Under the pieces are notes generated by a model that made no database searches, had not been told where the DNA came from, and was given only the letters and a program-made list of their open reading frames with translations. Positions 16,348 through 26,997 of a stretch of DNA of 64,000 bases are shown one piece after another. The stretch lies in contig DMMY01000016.1 of the NCBI GenBank assembly GCA_003452935.1, positions 7,614 to 71,613 on the forward strand, in the 5' to 3' direction. The position numbers and the translations under genes were made by a program. The DNA is from Elusimicrobiota bacterium (GTDB lineage: Bacteria; Elusimicrobiota; Elusimicrobia; UBA1565; UBA9628). The stretch's first letter is position 1, and every line of letters starts with the position of its first letter.

Positions 16348-19300
16348 TTCGGTCCCGGCCCTCGCGGTCGCGCTGGCTTGGCCTGCTCTGCCTGGCCGCG
16401 GTCATCATCGCCGCGCGGCCGGCCCTCGCCGTGCGGTTGCCGGCCGCGACGCGCGCCCAGGCCGAGCGCGATGTCCGGCGCTTCGGCTCGCGTCGGACAG
16501 CCCCGCAAAAACAGTTGTCCCCCGGCTTGCGGCGGGCTTTTGCGGAGTTCAACCGGAGGCAGGGCGGCCGCTGGAAGATGCGGTTCAACGGACGCACCGG
16601 AGCCGCCGAGGCCCTCGTCGAGGGCCGGAGCGCCCCGAGGCCGGGCCGGCCCCACGATGCAGCGACGGCATTCCTCGGCGAAACGCGCGACGTGCTGCGA
16701 GTGGATCCCGCGAACTTGGCGCTGGAGCGGCAGACGCGGGGCGAAGGCATGTCGCATCTGCTCTACCGGCAGACCTACCAGGGCCTGCCTGTGGAATTCT
16801 CCCGGGTCAAGGTGCATCTCTCCGCGGACGGTTCCGTGTTGGGGCTTAATTCCAGCTATGAGACCGACCTGGATGTGGACGTAAATCCCACGGTGACCGC
16901 GGCCCAGGCCGCCGCGGCGGTGCTCGGCGACAACGGCCGGCCGCCGTCGGACTCCGGCGCGTTGGTGGTCTTCCCGGACCAAGCCTCGGGCCGGTCGCGC
17001 CTGGCCTGGAAGTTCACGGCTCCGGGGAAGGCGGCTTTGTGGCGCTATTACGTGGATGCTCATACCGGGGAGATCATCTTCCGCTACAACGAATTGCGCT
17101 TCCAGGCCGGCTGCGGGACCTCGGGCACGATCAGCGGCATGATCTATCCGGTTTCCCCGGCTGAAACCGCGCCAGTCCAGACCCGTTTCAATAATCAGAA
17201 CGTCTATATCGCCGACGGCAACACCAAGTCGGTGACCTATACCCATCCCGGCAACGGCGCCGGGTTTTTCTGCAACGCCCAGCCGGGCAAGATCATCACC
17301 TCGCTGCAGGGGCCCTGGGTCAACGTCTCCAGCTTCCTGGGTCCCAGCGCCCACTATGACAATGGAGGCGGCGTCTGGACCACCGCCGTCACGCAGGCCG
17401 CCTCGCCCCACCCTTATCCCGCCGGAGCGGTCATCGTCTCCACCATCAGCCTGGCGCACCTCGGCGGCGTGGTGAAGTTCCTGCCCATCTTCTCGCAGTT
17501 CCACGTGGGCGAGGTGAGCCAGGTGCCCGGCTATAGCGCTGATATCAGCGACGATGACCAGCTCTCCATCTTTGACGCGGCCTGGAACCCCGTCGCCAGC
17601 TACGTCGGGCAACGCCCGGGGTTCAATGGGGCGGCGGTCTATGGAAATAAGCTTTTCCTCAAACTGCGTTCCAACTCATCGGACGGCGGGCAATACGGCT
17701 ACAACGTCTCCCTGTCGAGCTACCTCTATTTGACCAGCGATCCCAACACGACCAATCCCGCGGGCTCGAGCCTGGTCTGGCAGCCGGAAAACACGCCCGC
17801 AGGGCGGCGCAGCGAGATCAGCCTCTTCTATCATCTTAACCGGATGCACGATTACTTCATGTCCGACGTCAACAAGTCCAGCGCCGCCTGGCTGGGCAAC
17901 CCCGTCTCGGCCATGGCTTTCGTGGGTCCGAACCTCGACGGCGCTTTTTATAATCCCCTTCAGGATAATCTCGCCTTCGGCGACGGGGGCAACGCCGACG
18001 CCCCCTCGGACGCGCTCACCGACGACGCCACGGTTCCCAGCCATGAATACACGCATTACGTCGTCGAGAAGATCTGGCCGATAGTCAATTTCGGCCAGGG
18101 CGGAGCGATCTCGGAGGCCATGGCCGATTATTTCGCGGCCAGTTCGCTGAACCGCAGCGCCATCGGCAAATACTACAACGGCGGGGTGCCGCTGCGCGAA
18201 CTCGACTCCCAGGCCAATCCTTCCTGGAAGGCGGATTTGCGGGTCTCCGGCTGGAGAGGAGACCTTTATCTTGACAGCCTCAACCTCAGCCAGGCATTGT
18301 GGGACCTGAGAAGCTTCCGGATCGCGGATCAGGGCAGCCTCAACGCCGGCCGTTCCTGCGTCGACGGGCTGGCCTTCCAGTCGCTGCTGTTTTTTCCGGA
18401 GAGCTTCCAGGAGTTCCTCGACGCCATGCATCGCGTAGACTCCGAGGGGCGCGTCGCCGCCTGCGGCGGATCCGTTTCCGCCAGGATCGACCAGGCCTTC
18501 TTTACCTTGCACGGCATCGGCGACGCCTCGGGCGACGCTCTCGAGGGCATGACGCGCAACGACGGCTTCCAGACCGCGGTGGACGTGAGCACCCGGGGTT
18601 CCGTGAGCGCCACGATCTATCCCGCGGGCGACTTCGATTTCTACACCTTCGGCGCCGGAGCCGGCCCCATGCGCATAGCCCTGGCCCTGCCTTTCGCGGG
18701 AGCGTATTACAAGGCGTATATGGCGGCGCTCTACGACCGCAACCACGCGGAAGTGGCCCGGGTCGAGCCTCCCTATGACGGCTACAACACCCAGGACGGA
18801 CTCTGCACGACCGCCGACTGCTCCACGACGCAGCGGGAACTCGTCCTGACCTACAACAATCCGGGGCCGAATCAGTTCTTTCTGGCGGTCTCCGGCGGCG
18901 TCTGCGTCAACGGCTCCAACAGCGGCGTCAACGATCCGGGCCAACCCTACGGCCTCGAATTCGTCTATCCGCCGGCGGACGTTTTTTCCGGCTCGATCGT
19001 CGAGGCCTCGCATGACCGGGACCGCATCAGCTTCAACGTGGGCGTGACCAACTTCCCGCGGACGACCGGGCCCGGCGGGCCGGGTGGACAGAATTACTAC
19101 TTCGCCTATGCCCAGCTGCGCGATCATGCCTACAACGTCGTGCCTTTCACCGATACCCGCGATCCGGTTTCAGGATATTTGAGCATGATATCGTCGGCCA
19201 ACGCGCAAGGGACGGTTTCGGGCGTCGTGGCCCTCAAGCCCGGCTTCGGCGTCCGGTTTCCGGCCTTGGGAACGGCTTATCTCGAGGTCTTCGGCTACAA

Positions 19301-19643
19301 TGTCCTGGGCAGCACGGTGTCCTTGGGACTTTCCTCGCCGCTCCATCTGACCGCGAACTCGGCGGGGCTCAACGCCTACAACAACGTTTTCAATCCCGGC
19401 CGCGGCGAAAAGGCCTCGGTCAAGTATGAAATCACGGATTCCGGCCGCGTGAAGCTGAGAATTTTCACCTTGAGCGGGACCCTCGTGGCCACTCTCATCG
19501 ACGAGAATAGGCCGGCCGGCAAGGGCTCCGTCGACTGGAGGGGATTGAATTCCGCCGGCAGCAAGGTGGCCAGCGGGGTCTATCTTCTGCATCTCAGCGC
19601 TCCGGGCATAGAAAAAACCCAGAAGATCGTGGTGGTCAAATGA
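16344..19643 (+). CDS. Secreted M36 (fungalysin-like) zinc metallopeptidase with FlgD/type-A C-terminal domain
   Basis: 1099 residues. Order: Arg-rich signal peptide (to about 32), FTP propeptide domain (about 110-190; LLYRQTYQGLPVEFSRVKVHL), a beta-rich insert, the M36 catalytic core with zinc motif HEYTH (His567, Glu568, His571) and the downstream Glu in SEAMADYF (Glu591), a pre-peptidase-like C-terminal beta domain with Cys pairs (about 740-880), another beta domain, and a final about 90 residues (VFNPGRGEKASVKYEI...SGVYLLHL...KIVVVK) matching FlgD-Ig/T9SS type-A sorting domains. Presumably secreted to the cell surface. It is coupled by 4-bp overlaps to the HEAT gene before and the PorV-like gene after, which supports a T9SS-like route. 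Confidence 0.9.
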   Translation: MIRSRPSRSRWLGLLCLAAVIIAARPALAVRLPAATRAQAERDVRRFGSRRTAPQKQLSPGLRRAFAEFNRRQGGRWKMRFNGRTGAAEALVEGRSAPRPGRPHDAATAFLGETRDVLRVDPANLALERQTRGEGMSHLLYRQTYQGLPVEFSRVKVHLSADGSVLGLNSSYETDLDVDVNPTVTAAQAAAAVLGDNGRPPSDSGALVVFPDQASGRSRLAWKFTAPGKAALWRYYVDAHTGEIIFRYNELRFQAGCGTSGTISGMIYPVSPAETAPVQTRFNNQNVYIADGNTKSVTYTHPGNGAGFFCNAQPGKIITSLQGPWVNVSSFLGPSAHYDNGGGVWTTAVTQAASPHPYPAGAVIVSTISLAHLGGVVKFLPIFSQFHVGEVSQVPGYSADISDDDQLSIFDAAWNPVASYVGQRPGFNGAAVYGNKLFLKLRSNSSDGGQYGYNVSLSSYLYLTSDPNTTNPAGSSLVWQPENTPAGRRSEISLFYHLNRMHDYFMSDVNKSSAAWLGNPVSAMAFVGPNLDGAFYNPLQDNLAFGDGGNADAPSDALTDDATVPSHEYTHYVVEKIWPIVNFGQGGAISEAMADYFAASSLNRSAIGKYYNGGVPLRELDSQANPSWKADLRVSGWRGDLYLDSLNLSQALWDLRSFRIADQGSLNAGRSCVDGLAFQSLLFFPESFQEFLDAMHRVDSEGRVAACGGSVSARIDQAFFTLHGIGDASGDALEGMTRNDGFQTAVDVSTRGSVSATIYPAGDFDFYTFGAGAGPMRIALALPFAGAYYKAYMAALYDRNHAEVARVEPPYDGYNTQDGLCTTADCSTTQRELVLTYNNPGPNQFFLAVSGGVCVNGSNSGVNDPGQPYGLEFVYPPADVFSGSIVEASHDRDRISFNVGVTNFPRTTGPGGPGGQNYYFAYAQLRDHAYNVVPFTDTRDPVSGYLSMISSANAQGTVSGVVALKPGFGVRFPALGTAYLEVFGYNVLGSTVSLGLSSPLHLTANSAGLNAYNNVFNPGRGEKASVKYEITDSGRVKLRIFTLSGTLVATLIDENRPAGKGSVDWRGLNSAGSKVASGVYLLHLSAPGIEKTQKIVVVK

Positions 19644-20772
19644 CGACCCTATGGCTGGCCCTGGGGCTGGCCGTCAGCGCCGCGCGCGCGGCGGACGGGC
19701 CGGGCGTGACCGCCGCGCCGATCCTGCAGGTCCCCATGGGCAGCCGGGCGCTGGGCATGGGCGGCGCCTTCACGGCCGTGGGCACGGACGCCTCGGCCCT
19801 CTATTACAATCCGGCGGCTATGAGCCGCCTTAATGCCCACGAGCTGAGCTTATCGTTGCTTACGGGCCTCGCCGACAACACCGTGCAGCAGATAGCCTAC
19901 GCCGGTCCCACTCCCCTGACGGGCATTTCAGGCAACGGCTGCACCAGCGCCGGCGCCAGCCTGCTCTTCGCGCAAAACGGAACCATAGAAATCAATCGGA
20001 TCGGCCAGGATGGATCCCTGGAGAGCTCGCAGCGGGTGAGCGCGGGCTCGGACTTCGTGGCTACGGCGGGCTATTCCGAACGGCTGGCCAGCACGGCTTT
20101 CCCTTATAAGGGAAGGTCCTACCACGTCAATCATTTCTTCGGGGCCTCGGGGAAGATGATCCGGTCGACCCTGGCCGGCGGATACTCGGCCCAGGCCTAT
20201 GCGGCCGACGCCGGCTATCTGGCCCATGCCCCGGAAGCCCGCTTGAGCGCGGGGCTTTCGCTGCTCAATCTGGGAACCAAGCTCAAGTTCGTTTCGGAAG
20301 GCGATCCCTTGCCTTTGACCGTGCGCTGCGGCCTGGCCTACCAACCCAGGCTTCCCGCGATCCACAGCGTTACCGCGGCCATCGACGGCGACTACCTTCT
20401 TCACGACAAGCAAGGGCATGCCAGCGTCGGAGTCGAGTATTTCTGGCGCAGGCTCTACGGCTTGCGCATGGGCTATCAGCTCTTGCGCGATTCAATGGGG
20501 TTGACGATGGGTTTCGGCCTGCGCTGGCAAAACCGATTCTCGCTGGACTACGCCTGGGGGATGGCCGAGAGTTTGAGCGGCAATCATCGCTTTACCGCAG
20601 GCTACCGCTTCGGCGCCGTGACGGTGGCGGCCCGCGGCCGGCAGAGGCGGACATTTATCGAGTCGGTGCCCGGCAGAGAAGTCATCAAGGGAATCAACGA
20701 CGCCGCCCCCGCCGTCGAGGCCCCGCCGTCTCGCGGCCGGAGCACCGCCGGCGGCATACCCGGCTGGATTTA

Positions 20773-20776
<4 letters not shown>
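19640..20776 (+). CDS. PorV/PorQ-family outer-membrane protein
   Basis: 378 residues: short signal peptide (about 1-18), then the family signature VPMGSRALGMGGAFTAVGTDASALYYNPAAMSRL at 30-63 and a predicted beta-barrel with alternating short strands. PorV and relatives are outer-membrane components of type IX secretion that shuttle or receive cargo with C-terminal sorting domains. Located directly behind such a cargo (the M36 peptidase) with an ATGA overlap. The last about 50 residues are Pro/Ala-rich and beyond the barrel. Its stop overlaps the typA stop on the opposite strand by 3 bp. Whether the genome has the rest of T9SS cannot be seen here. Confidence 0.85.
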
Positions 20777-22610
<1,834 letters not shown>

Positions 22611-22614
<4 letters not shown>

Positions 22615-24467
22615 CGGCCGCCGCCGGCCAGCTTGGATCCGGTGGAAGGGGGGATCTTGATAATGGGAGAGTTTCTGATGACCGCGTAGGGGATCACTGT
22701 GTGGCTTTTGTTCGAGTGCGAGAGCACGACGTAGTTGATGTTCATATCGGCCACGATCCCGGAGACTCCCCCGATCTCTATGGTGTCTCCCAAGGTAAAG
22801 GGGTGCCTGAACAGTATCCACAGGCCCTGGATCAGGTTGCCCAGGAAGTCGGCCGCGGCCCAGCCCATCACGAGGGAAGTGGCGCCCAGGCTGGCCAGCA
22901 AGGCCGGCCAACTCATGCCGAGGAAAAACAGCGCGATGCTGCCGCCGAGCAGGTAGACCAACAGCTGCGCGATCAGTTTCACGACTACGGCGGCTTGGGG
23001 GGACCAGCCTGGACGCTGGGACAGCCGCCCGATAAAGCCCACCAAGCCTCTTTGCAGAAAATGCGCGGCGACCAGGACGGTCGCCGCCTGCGCCCACCTG
23101 ACCCAGGAATGCAGGGCTATCGCGGCCGGAGCCAAGGCGGGGAAGAAAAACAGCGACGCGGACAGGCCCAAGCCCAAGATCGTCCAAAGAGAGGACGCCG
23201 CCAGGCTGAGACGGGGAATCTCGCCGAGCAGACGGCGCATTCTTTCGCCGATATGCGCCCGAGGCGATCCGTCCGGGGAGCGCTGCGAGTATTCCCGGAA
23301 AACCGTCACCGCTTGGCCCGCCAACTGAGCATAAGTCATCATTTTGATCGCGCCGTCGGCTCGCAGCAGGTAGACATAGTACAGATCCATGTCCCTTACG
23401 ACATATTCCTCGGCGGTGATACGGACACGGTCGTTGATGACAAAGGGACGGTTGATGAGAAGCTTGACCGCTTCCAGGAAGCCGCCGATGAAATCCTTGG
23501 CGGCCATGGTCATGCCCACGCCGCCCAGGCCGAATGTCTTGAGCAGGGTCGCGGTGGACACCCCGAAGGCATGCAGGGCCAAGGCTCCGCCCAGGCCCCA
23601 GACCAGGGCGCTCGTTGCCAGGCTTACGGCCATGACCGTGTTGGGCCGCCAATGGCCTCGCTCGGCCAAGCCATCGATGGCCCGATGAATGAGGCGATTG
23701 CCCGCGTAGACGGCCAACAGTATCCCGCCGCCGGCGACGTATTTCTCCATCTGCGACCACAAGTCGGGCAGCCAGGAGGGCAGGCCTAGGCGCAGGAGGG
23801 CATAGAGCCCGCCCAAACCTATAGGCATGGCGGGCACCCGCCAACCGCGGGGGGCAGGCGGCGTCGTTTTCAAGGGAGCCGCGTCAACCGCCCGTTGCGC
23901 AGGGAGTTGCGAGGCCGCGGCGGCGGGCTGGGCGAGAACGGGGGCATTGTTTTCCTCCGTTGAATTGGAGAAAACCGCGCGCGTCCAAAAACCGTGCCAA
24001 AGCGAGGATTGCGCCTCGGGCGGCCGCGTTGAAGCGCCGGCCGGGTCTGCCTCGATGATGCGGCGCGTCCGCGCCAATTGTTCCACAGCGCCGGCGGACG
24101 GAGCCTCCAGGCTTTCGTAAGCGGCCGCAGGCTCGAGTCCCAGAGGCGCGTCCTGTTCAGCGGCCGGAGAAGCCGCGTCCTGGTTCGGGACTTGCTGCTG
24201 GGAGACGATGCCGGAGACCTTGGGCTGGCCAACCGGGAGAGGCGACAAGTCCAGCCTTGTCCAGGAAAGGGAAAGATTGGCGGCGCTTCCCAGGGACCCC
24301 GCGGCCATGCGCAGTTTCCCGGAGCCCGCCAAGCCAACGGGCAAACCCGCGGATTTCTTCTGGAAGCCGAATGCCCGGGCTTGGGCTGGCAGGGCTTGAA
24401 CCGGAGCGGCTATGAGCGTGAGCAGGGAAAGCGCCAGGCAAAGCGCGGAGCGCGTTATTTTTCGCAT
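22611..24467 (-). CDS. Mechanosensitive channel with two tandem MscS modules and a signal peptide
   Basis: 618 residues. Signal peptide ([25 protein letters not shown]), an Ala/Pro/Gln-rich linker to about residue 210, then transmembrane helices and a first MscS module ([29 protein letters not shown], about 305-335, plus a beta domain), more helices, and a second complete module ([31 protein letters not shown]...[22 protein letters not shown], about 505-590). Both copies keep the pore-helix/beta-barrel boundary (RPF/HPF) of the family. Ordinary MscS subunits carry one module; two in one chain would make a pseudo-symmetric channel. The start ATG 24467 lies 6 bp after TATAAT. Confidence 0.85.
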
Positions 24468-24541
24468 GGATATATTATACCCGTACTCGAAATATAAATG
24501 TCGGCCCAAGGTCCTAGAAGCATGGCTGGAAATGGACCTAC
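24465..24541 (-). promoter_or_regulatory. mscS promoter: TAGG-motif plus leaderless -10
   Basis: CTAGGACCTTGGGCC begins at 24517, 50 bp before the start codon. A weaker copy GTAGGTCCATTTCC begins at 24541, 74 bp before. TATAAT is at 24479-24474, then 6 bp, then ATG 24467. Confidence 0.6.
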
Positions 24542-24575
24542 CAAATCATGGGTCTTGCGGGGGCAGGCTCTTCCG

Positions 24576-24629
24576 TAAAAAGAAGAAAGCCACCTCGGAT
24601 TGTCGCTCATGCTGAGGGGCGGTGGCTTT
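24576..24629 (-). ncRNA. Candidate small hairpin RNA or attenuator upstream of mscS
   Basis: On the minus strand AAAGCCACC (24629-24621) pairs with GGTGGCTTT (24595-24587) as a 9-bp stem, extended inside by CCTC/GAGG. It is followed at once by CTTCTTTTT, an intrinsic-terminator U-tract. A promoter match (TTGTTC, 17 bp, TAAACT at 24664-24636) would start the RNA at the first base of the stem. The product would be about 54 nt and end before the mscS promoter. No Rfam family recognised. Confidence 0.4.
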
Positions 24630-24635
24630 CGATTA

Positions 24636-24664
24636 AGTTTATCACATTTTTTTGACCGGAACAA
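24636..24664 (-). promoter_or_regulatory. Promoter of the candidate hairpin RNA
   Basis: TTGTTC (24664-24659), 17-bp spacer, TAAACT (24641-24636), minus strand. It overlaps the pepP promoter on the other strand, so the two RNAs would be divergent and mutually exclusive. Confidence 0.4.
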
Positions 24665-24689
24665 GCAGAATGGGTATAATCCGGCCATG
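24652..24689 (+). promoter_or_regulatory. pepP promoter, leaderless architecture
   Basis: TTGACC (24652-24657), 17-bp spacer, TATAAT (24675-24680), 6 bp, ATG (24687). A near-consensus sigma70 promoter whose expected +1 is the start codon itself. No Shine-Dalgarno. Confidence 0.7.
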
Positions 24690-26015
24690 AATCCTTATCT
24701 GAGCCATCGCCGGGCCCTGGCCCGAAGACTTCCGGACGGCCTTATCCTGCTCTGCGCGGGAGAACGCTTGGCGCGCAACGCGGACACGGATTACGATTTC
24801 CGGCAGAAGTCGGATTTTCTTTATCTGACCGGCGTCGAGGAGCCGGGCTGCCGGCTGCTGATCGATTCCCGGCGCGGAAAACATACGCTGTTCATGCCGC
24901 GCATAGACAACCAGCACCGGGTCTGGCTCGGGCACGTCCCCGGCCCCGAGGAGGCGCGCCGGCTTTACGGCGTGTCGCGGGTGGCCTACGCCGACACGCT
25001 CGCGCTCGAACTGCGCAAGGCCCGCCGGGGCTACCGGAAGATATACGCGGACAAGGACTCGCTGAGAATATACCGGCAGAGCATCCGGGGGCTCAAAGCC
25101 GCCCCGACCGAGGCCAGCGACGCTCTATCGGAACTGCGCGCCTGCAAGAACCCGGGAGAACTTTCCCTTATCCGGCGCGCCAGCATGATCACGGGAGGAG
25201 CGCACCTCGCGGTGATGCGATCGCTTCGGCCGGGACAATATGAATACGAGGCACAGGCCGTTTTCGAGGCGCACTGCCGGGCGGCGGGCCTCAAGCATCT
25301 GGCTTTCCCGACCATCGCGGCGGGGGGAGTCAACGCCGCCGTCCTGCATTACCACGGCAACGACGCCCGTTTGCGCGCCGGCGACTTGCTCCTTCTCGAC
25401 GCCGGGGCCGAGTGCCGGGGCTACGCCGCCGATATCACCCGAACCATGCCGGTCAGCGGCCGCTTTGCCTCCCGCCAGAGGGATATATATTCCATCGTGC
25501 TGGAGACCCAGAAGGCCTGCATCGAGCGCGCCCGTCCGGGCGTCGTATCGGCCGACCTGCATATATTTTCCATGACCCGCATCGCCGAAGGACTCAAATC
25601 CCTGCATCTATTGCGGGGCGACACGACGGGGCTCGTGGAGAACGGGGCGGTGCGGCTTTTCTATCCGCACGGGCTTTCGCACATGATGGGGCTCGACGTC
25701 CATGACGTGGCCGGCGGCCGCAAGCGGCGGATGCGCAATCCCTATAAGATCACTATCCGTTTCGTGGCCAAACTGGAGCCCGGATTCGTCGTGACCGTGG
25801 AGCCCGGAATTTACTTCATCGGCGCCCTGTTGGAGGATCCGGAAAACCTTCGCAAGCATAAAACCTCCGTGGATTTCGCCAGGGCCCGGAAATATCTGGA
25901 CTTCGGAGGCGTGCGCATCGAGGACGACATCCTCATACGCGCGCACGGCCCGGCCCTCAACCTGACGGACGTTCCCAAGGAAATCAAGGACGTGGAAGCG
26001 GCCTGCCGCCGATAG
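24687..26015 (+). CDS. pepP: Xaa-Pro aminopeptidase (aminopeptidase P, M24B)
   Basis: 442 residues. Removes N-terminal residues before proline. N-terminal creatinase-like domain (DYDFRQKSDFLYLTGVEEPGCRLLID) and a pita-bread C-terminal domain with five metal ligands visible: Asp in LLLDAGAEC, Asp in ADITRTMP, His in HGLSHMMGLDVHD, Glu in VTVEPGIYF and Glu in VRIEDDILI. Start ATG 24687 is supported by the promoter geometry; the longer frame to 24600 lacks similarity and would run through the hairpin. Cytosolic; monocistronic by position. Confidence 0.93.
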   Translation: MNPYLSHRRALARRLPDGLILLCAGERLARNADTDYDFRQKSDFLYLTGVEEPGCRLLIDSRRGKHTLFMPRIDNQHRVWLGHVPGPEEARRLYGVSRVAYADTLALELRKARRGYRKIYADKDSLRIYRQSIRGLKAAPTEASDALSELRACKNPGELSLIRRASMITGGAHLAVMRSLRPGQYEYEAQAVFEAHCRAAGLKHLAFPTIAAGGVNAAVLHYHGNDARLRAGDLLLLDAGAECRGYAADITRTMPVSGRFASRQRDIYSIVLETQKACIERARPGVVSADLHIFSMTRIAEGLKSLHLLRGDTTGLVENGAVRLFYPHGLSHMMGLDVHDVAGGRKRRMRNPYKITIRFVAKLEPGFVVTVEPGIYFIGALLEDPENLRKHKTSVDFARARKYLDFGGVRIEDDILIRAHGPALNLTDVPKEIKDVEAACRR

Positions 26016-26033
26016 CGGACGCGGCGCCGGCCC

Positions 26034-26987
26034 TCACGGCCAGCCGGTATCCTTAAGGATCATCACGAAGTCCCGCTGCGTGGAGCCGTTCGTCTTCCCG
26101 ATCCATGGACGGGCTCGGGCCGCCAGATCTGCCAATTGGCGCCTCTCCGCGGCCGAAACCTCCTTGAAAGGCGGGGAAATCTCGTCGATGTACTTGACCT
26201 GGTAATCCTGATGTTTGACGGCCAATGCATAGCTCCCGCCGCGCAGGCTGGGCAACGCGATGCGATAGCCGCCGTCTTGCCGGGTGATGGTCGAGCCGCG
26301 GACGTTGCCCGAGGCGTCCCGAAACGTCAGCTGCGCTCCGGAAATCGGCTGAAGACTGATCAAATCGTAAACCTGCCCTAGAAAAATCCAGCGCGGACTC
26401 GGCGTCGAGGGAATGGAAAGCGCGGGCCTGGGCGCCGGCACGCGAGCGGCGGGGTGCGCCGGTCTTTGCCGCGGGACGGGAGGCGCGGGATTGATCGGCT
26501 CAGAGGCCGGCTTGGGGACGCGCGCAGGGGAAGGGGCGGGGGCCGATTTGATCTTGGAGCCGGATTTCGGCAAGGAGCCAGGCTTGTCTTTTTTCGCGAC
26601 CTTCGGCCCGGCCGCGGGAAAGGAGGCCGCGGTCTCCGGAGGCTGGCCCTCCTTGACGTCCGAGCGCAAGGTCAGGCAGGTCGCGGCGACGAAGACCAAG
26701 GCCACGAACGCCCCGGTGCCGGCCACCCACAGGCCGATCGGAGGCTCGGCCTGCAGCCGGGAAGAGAGGCGGGTGATTTCGCGCGTTATGTTCTCGATGC
26801 GACCCGGCGGGGGGGGAGGATCGGGCGGAGCCGCCCTCTCCCGCCTGGAGGCCCGCGGCAAGCCCTTGGCATCCGGGCGCGCCTCGGAGAGGGCATTCTC
26901 GATTTGATCGAAACTGCAGCCGCAGAACGGGCATTTGTGGGAGTCTTCCGTGACTTCTGCGCCGCAGTTGGGGCAACGGAAAATCAT
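26034..26987 (-). CDS. Zinc-ribbon membrane protein with carboxypeptidase-regulatory-like domain
   Basis: 317 residues, no close family recognised as a whole. Residues 1-25: zinc ribbon MIFRCPNC...HKCPFCGCSF (two CxxC). A Pro-rich stretch follows, then one transmembrane helix at about 85-107 (LWVAGTGAFVALVFVAATCL), a second Pro/Ala/Lys linker (110-215), and a beta-sandwich at about 225-290 (GQVYDLISLQPISGAQLTFRDASGNVRGSTITRQDGGYRIALPSLRGGSY) of CarboxypepD_reg type. Topology suggests a cytosolic zinc ribbon and an extracytoplasmic Ig-like domain. It begins 10 bp after the stop of the 1786-residue gene, so it is probably expressed with it. Confidence 0.75.
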   Translation of the reverse strand: MIFRCPNCGAEVTEDSHKCPFCGCSFDQIENALSEARPDAKGLPRASRRERAAPPDPPPPPGRIENITREITRLSSRLQAEPPIGLWVAGTGAFVALVFVAATCLTLRSDVKEGQPPETAASFPAAGPKVAKKDKPGSLPKSGSKIKSAPAPSPARVPKPASEPINPAPPVPRQRPAHPAARVPAPRPALSIPSTPSPRWIFLGQVYDLISLQPISGAQLTFRDASGNVRGSTITRQDGGYRIALPSLRGGSYALAVKHQDYQVKYIDEISPPFKEVSAAERRQLADLAARARPWIGKTNGSTQRDFVMILKDTGWP

Positions 26988-26997
26988 CGGATATTCC

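Noticed and set aside
16005..17612. 535-codon open frame on the minus strand opposite the HEAT and M36 genes
   Set aside because: It runs antisense through two well-supported genes; its sequence is an Arg/Gly/Ala-rich shadow of GC-rich codons with no domain.
17676..19127. 483-codon open frame on the minus strand opposite the M36 gene
   Set aside because: Same reason: mirror of a gene with clear zinc-peptidase motifs and no recognisable protein pattern of its own.
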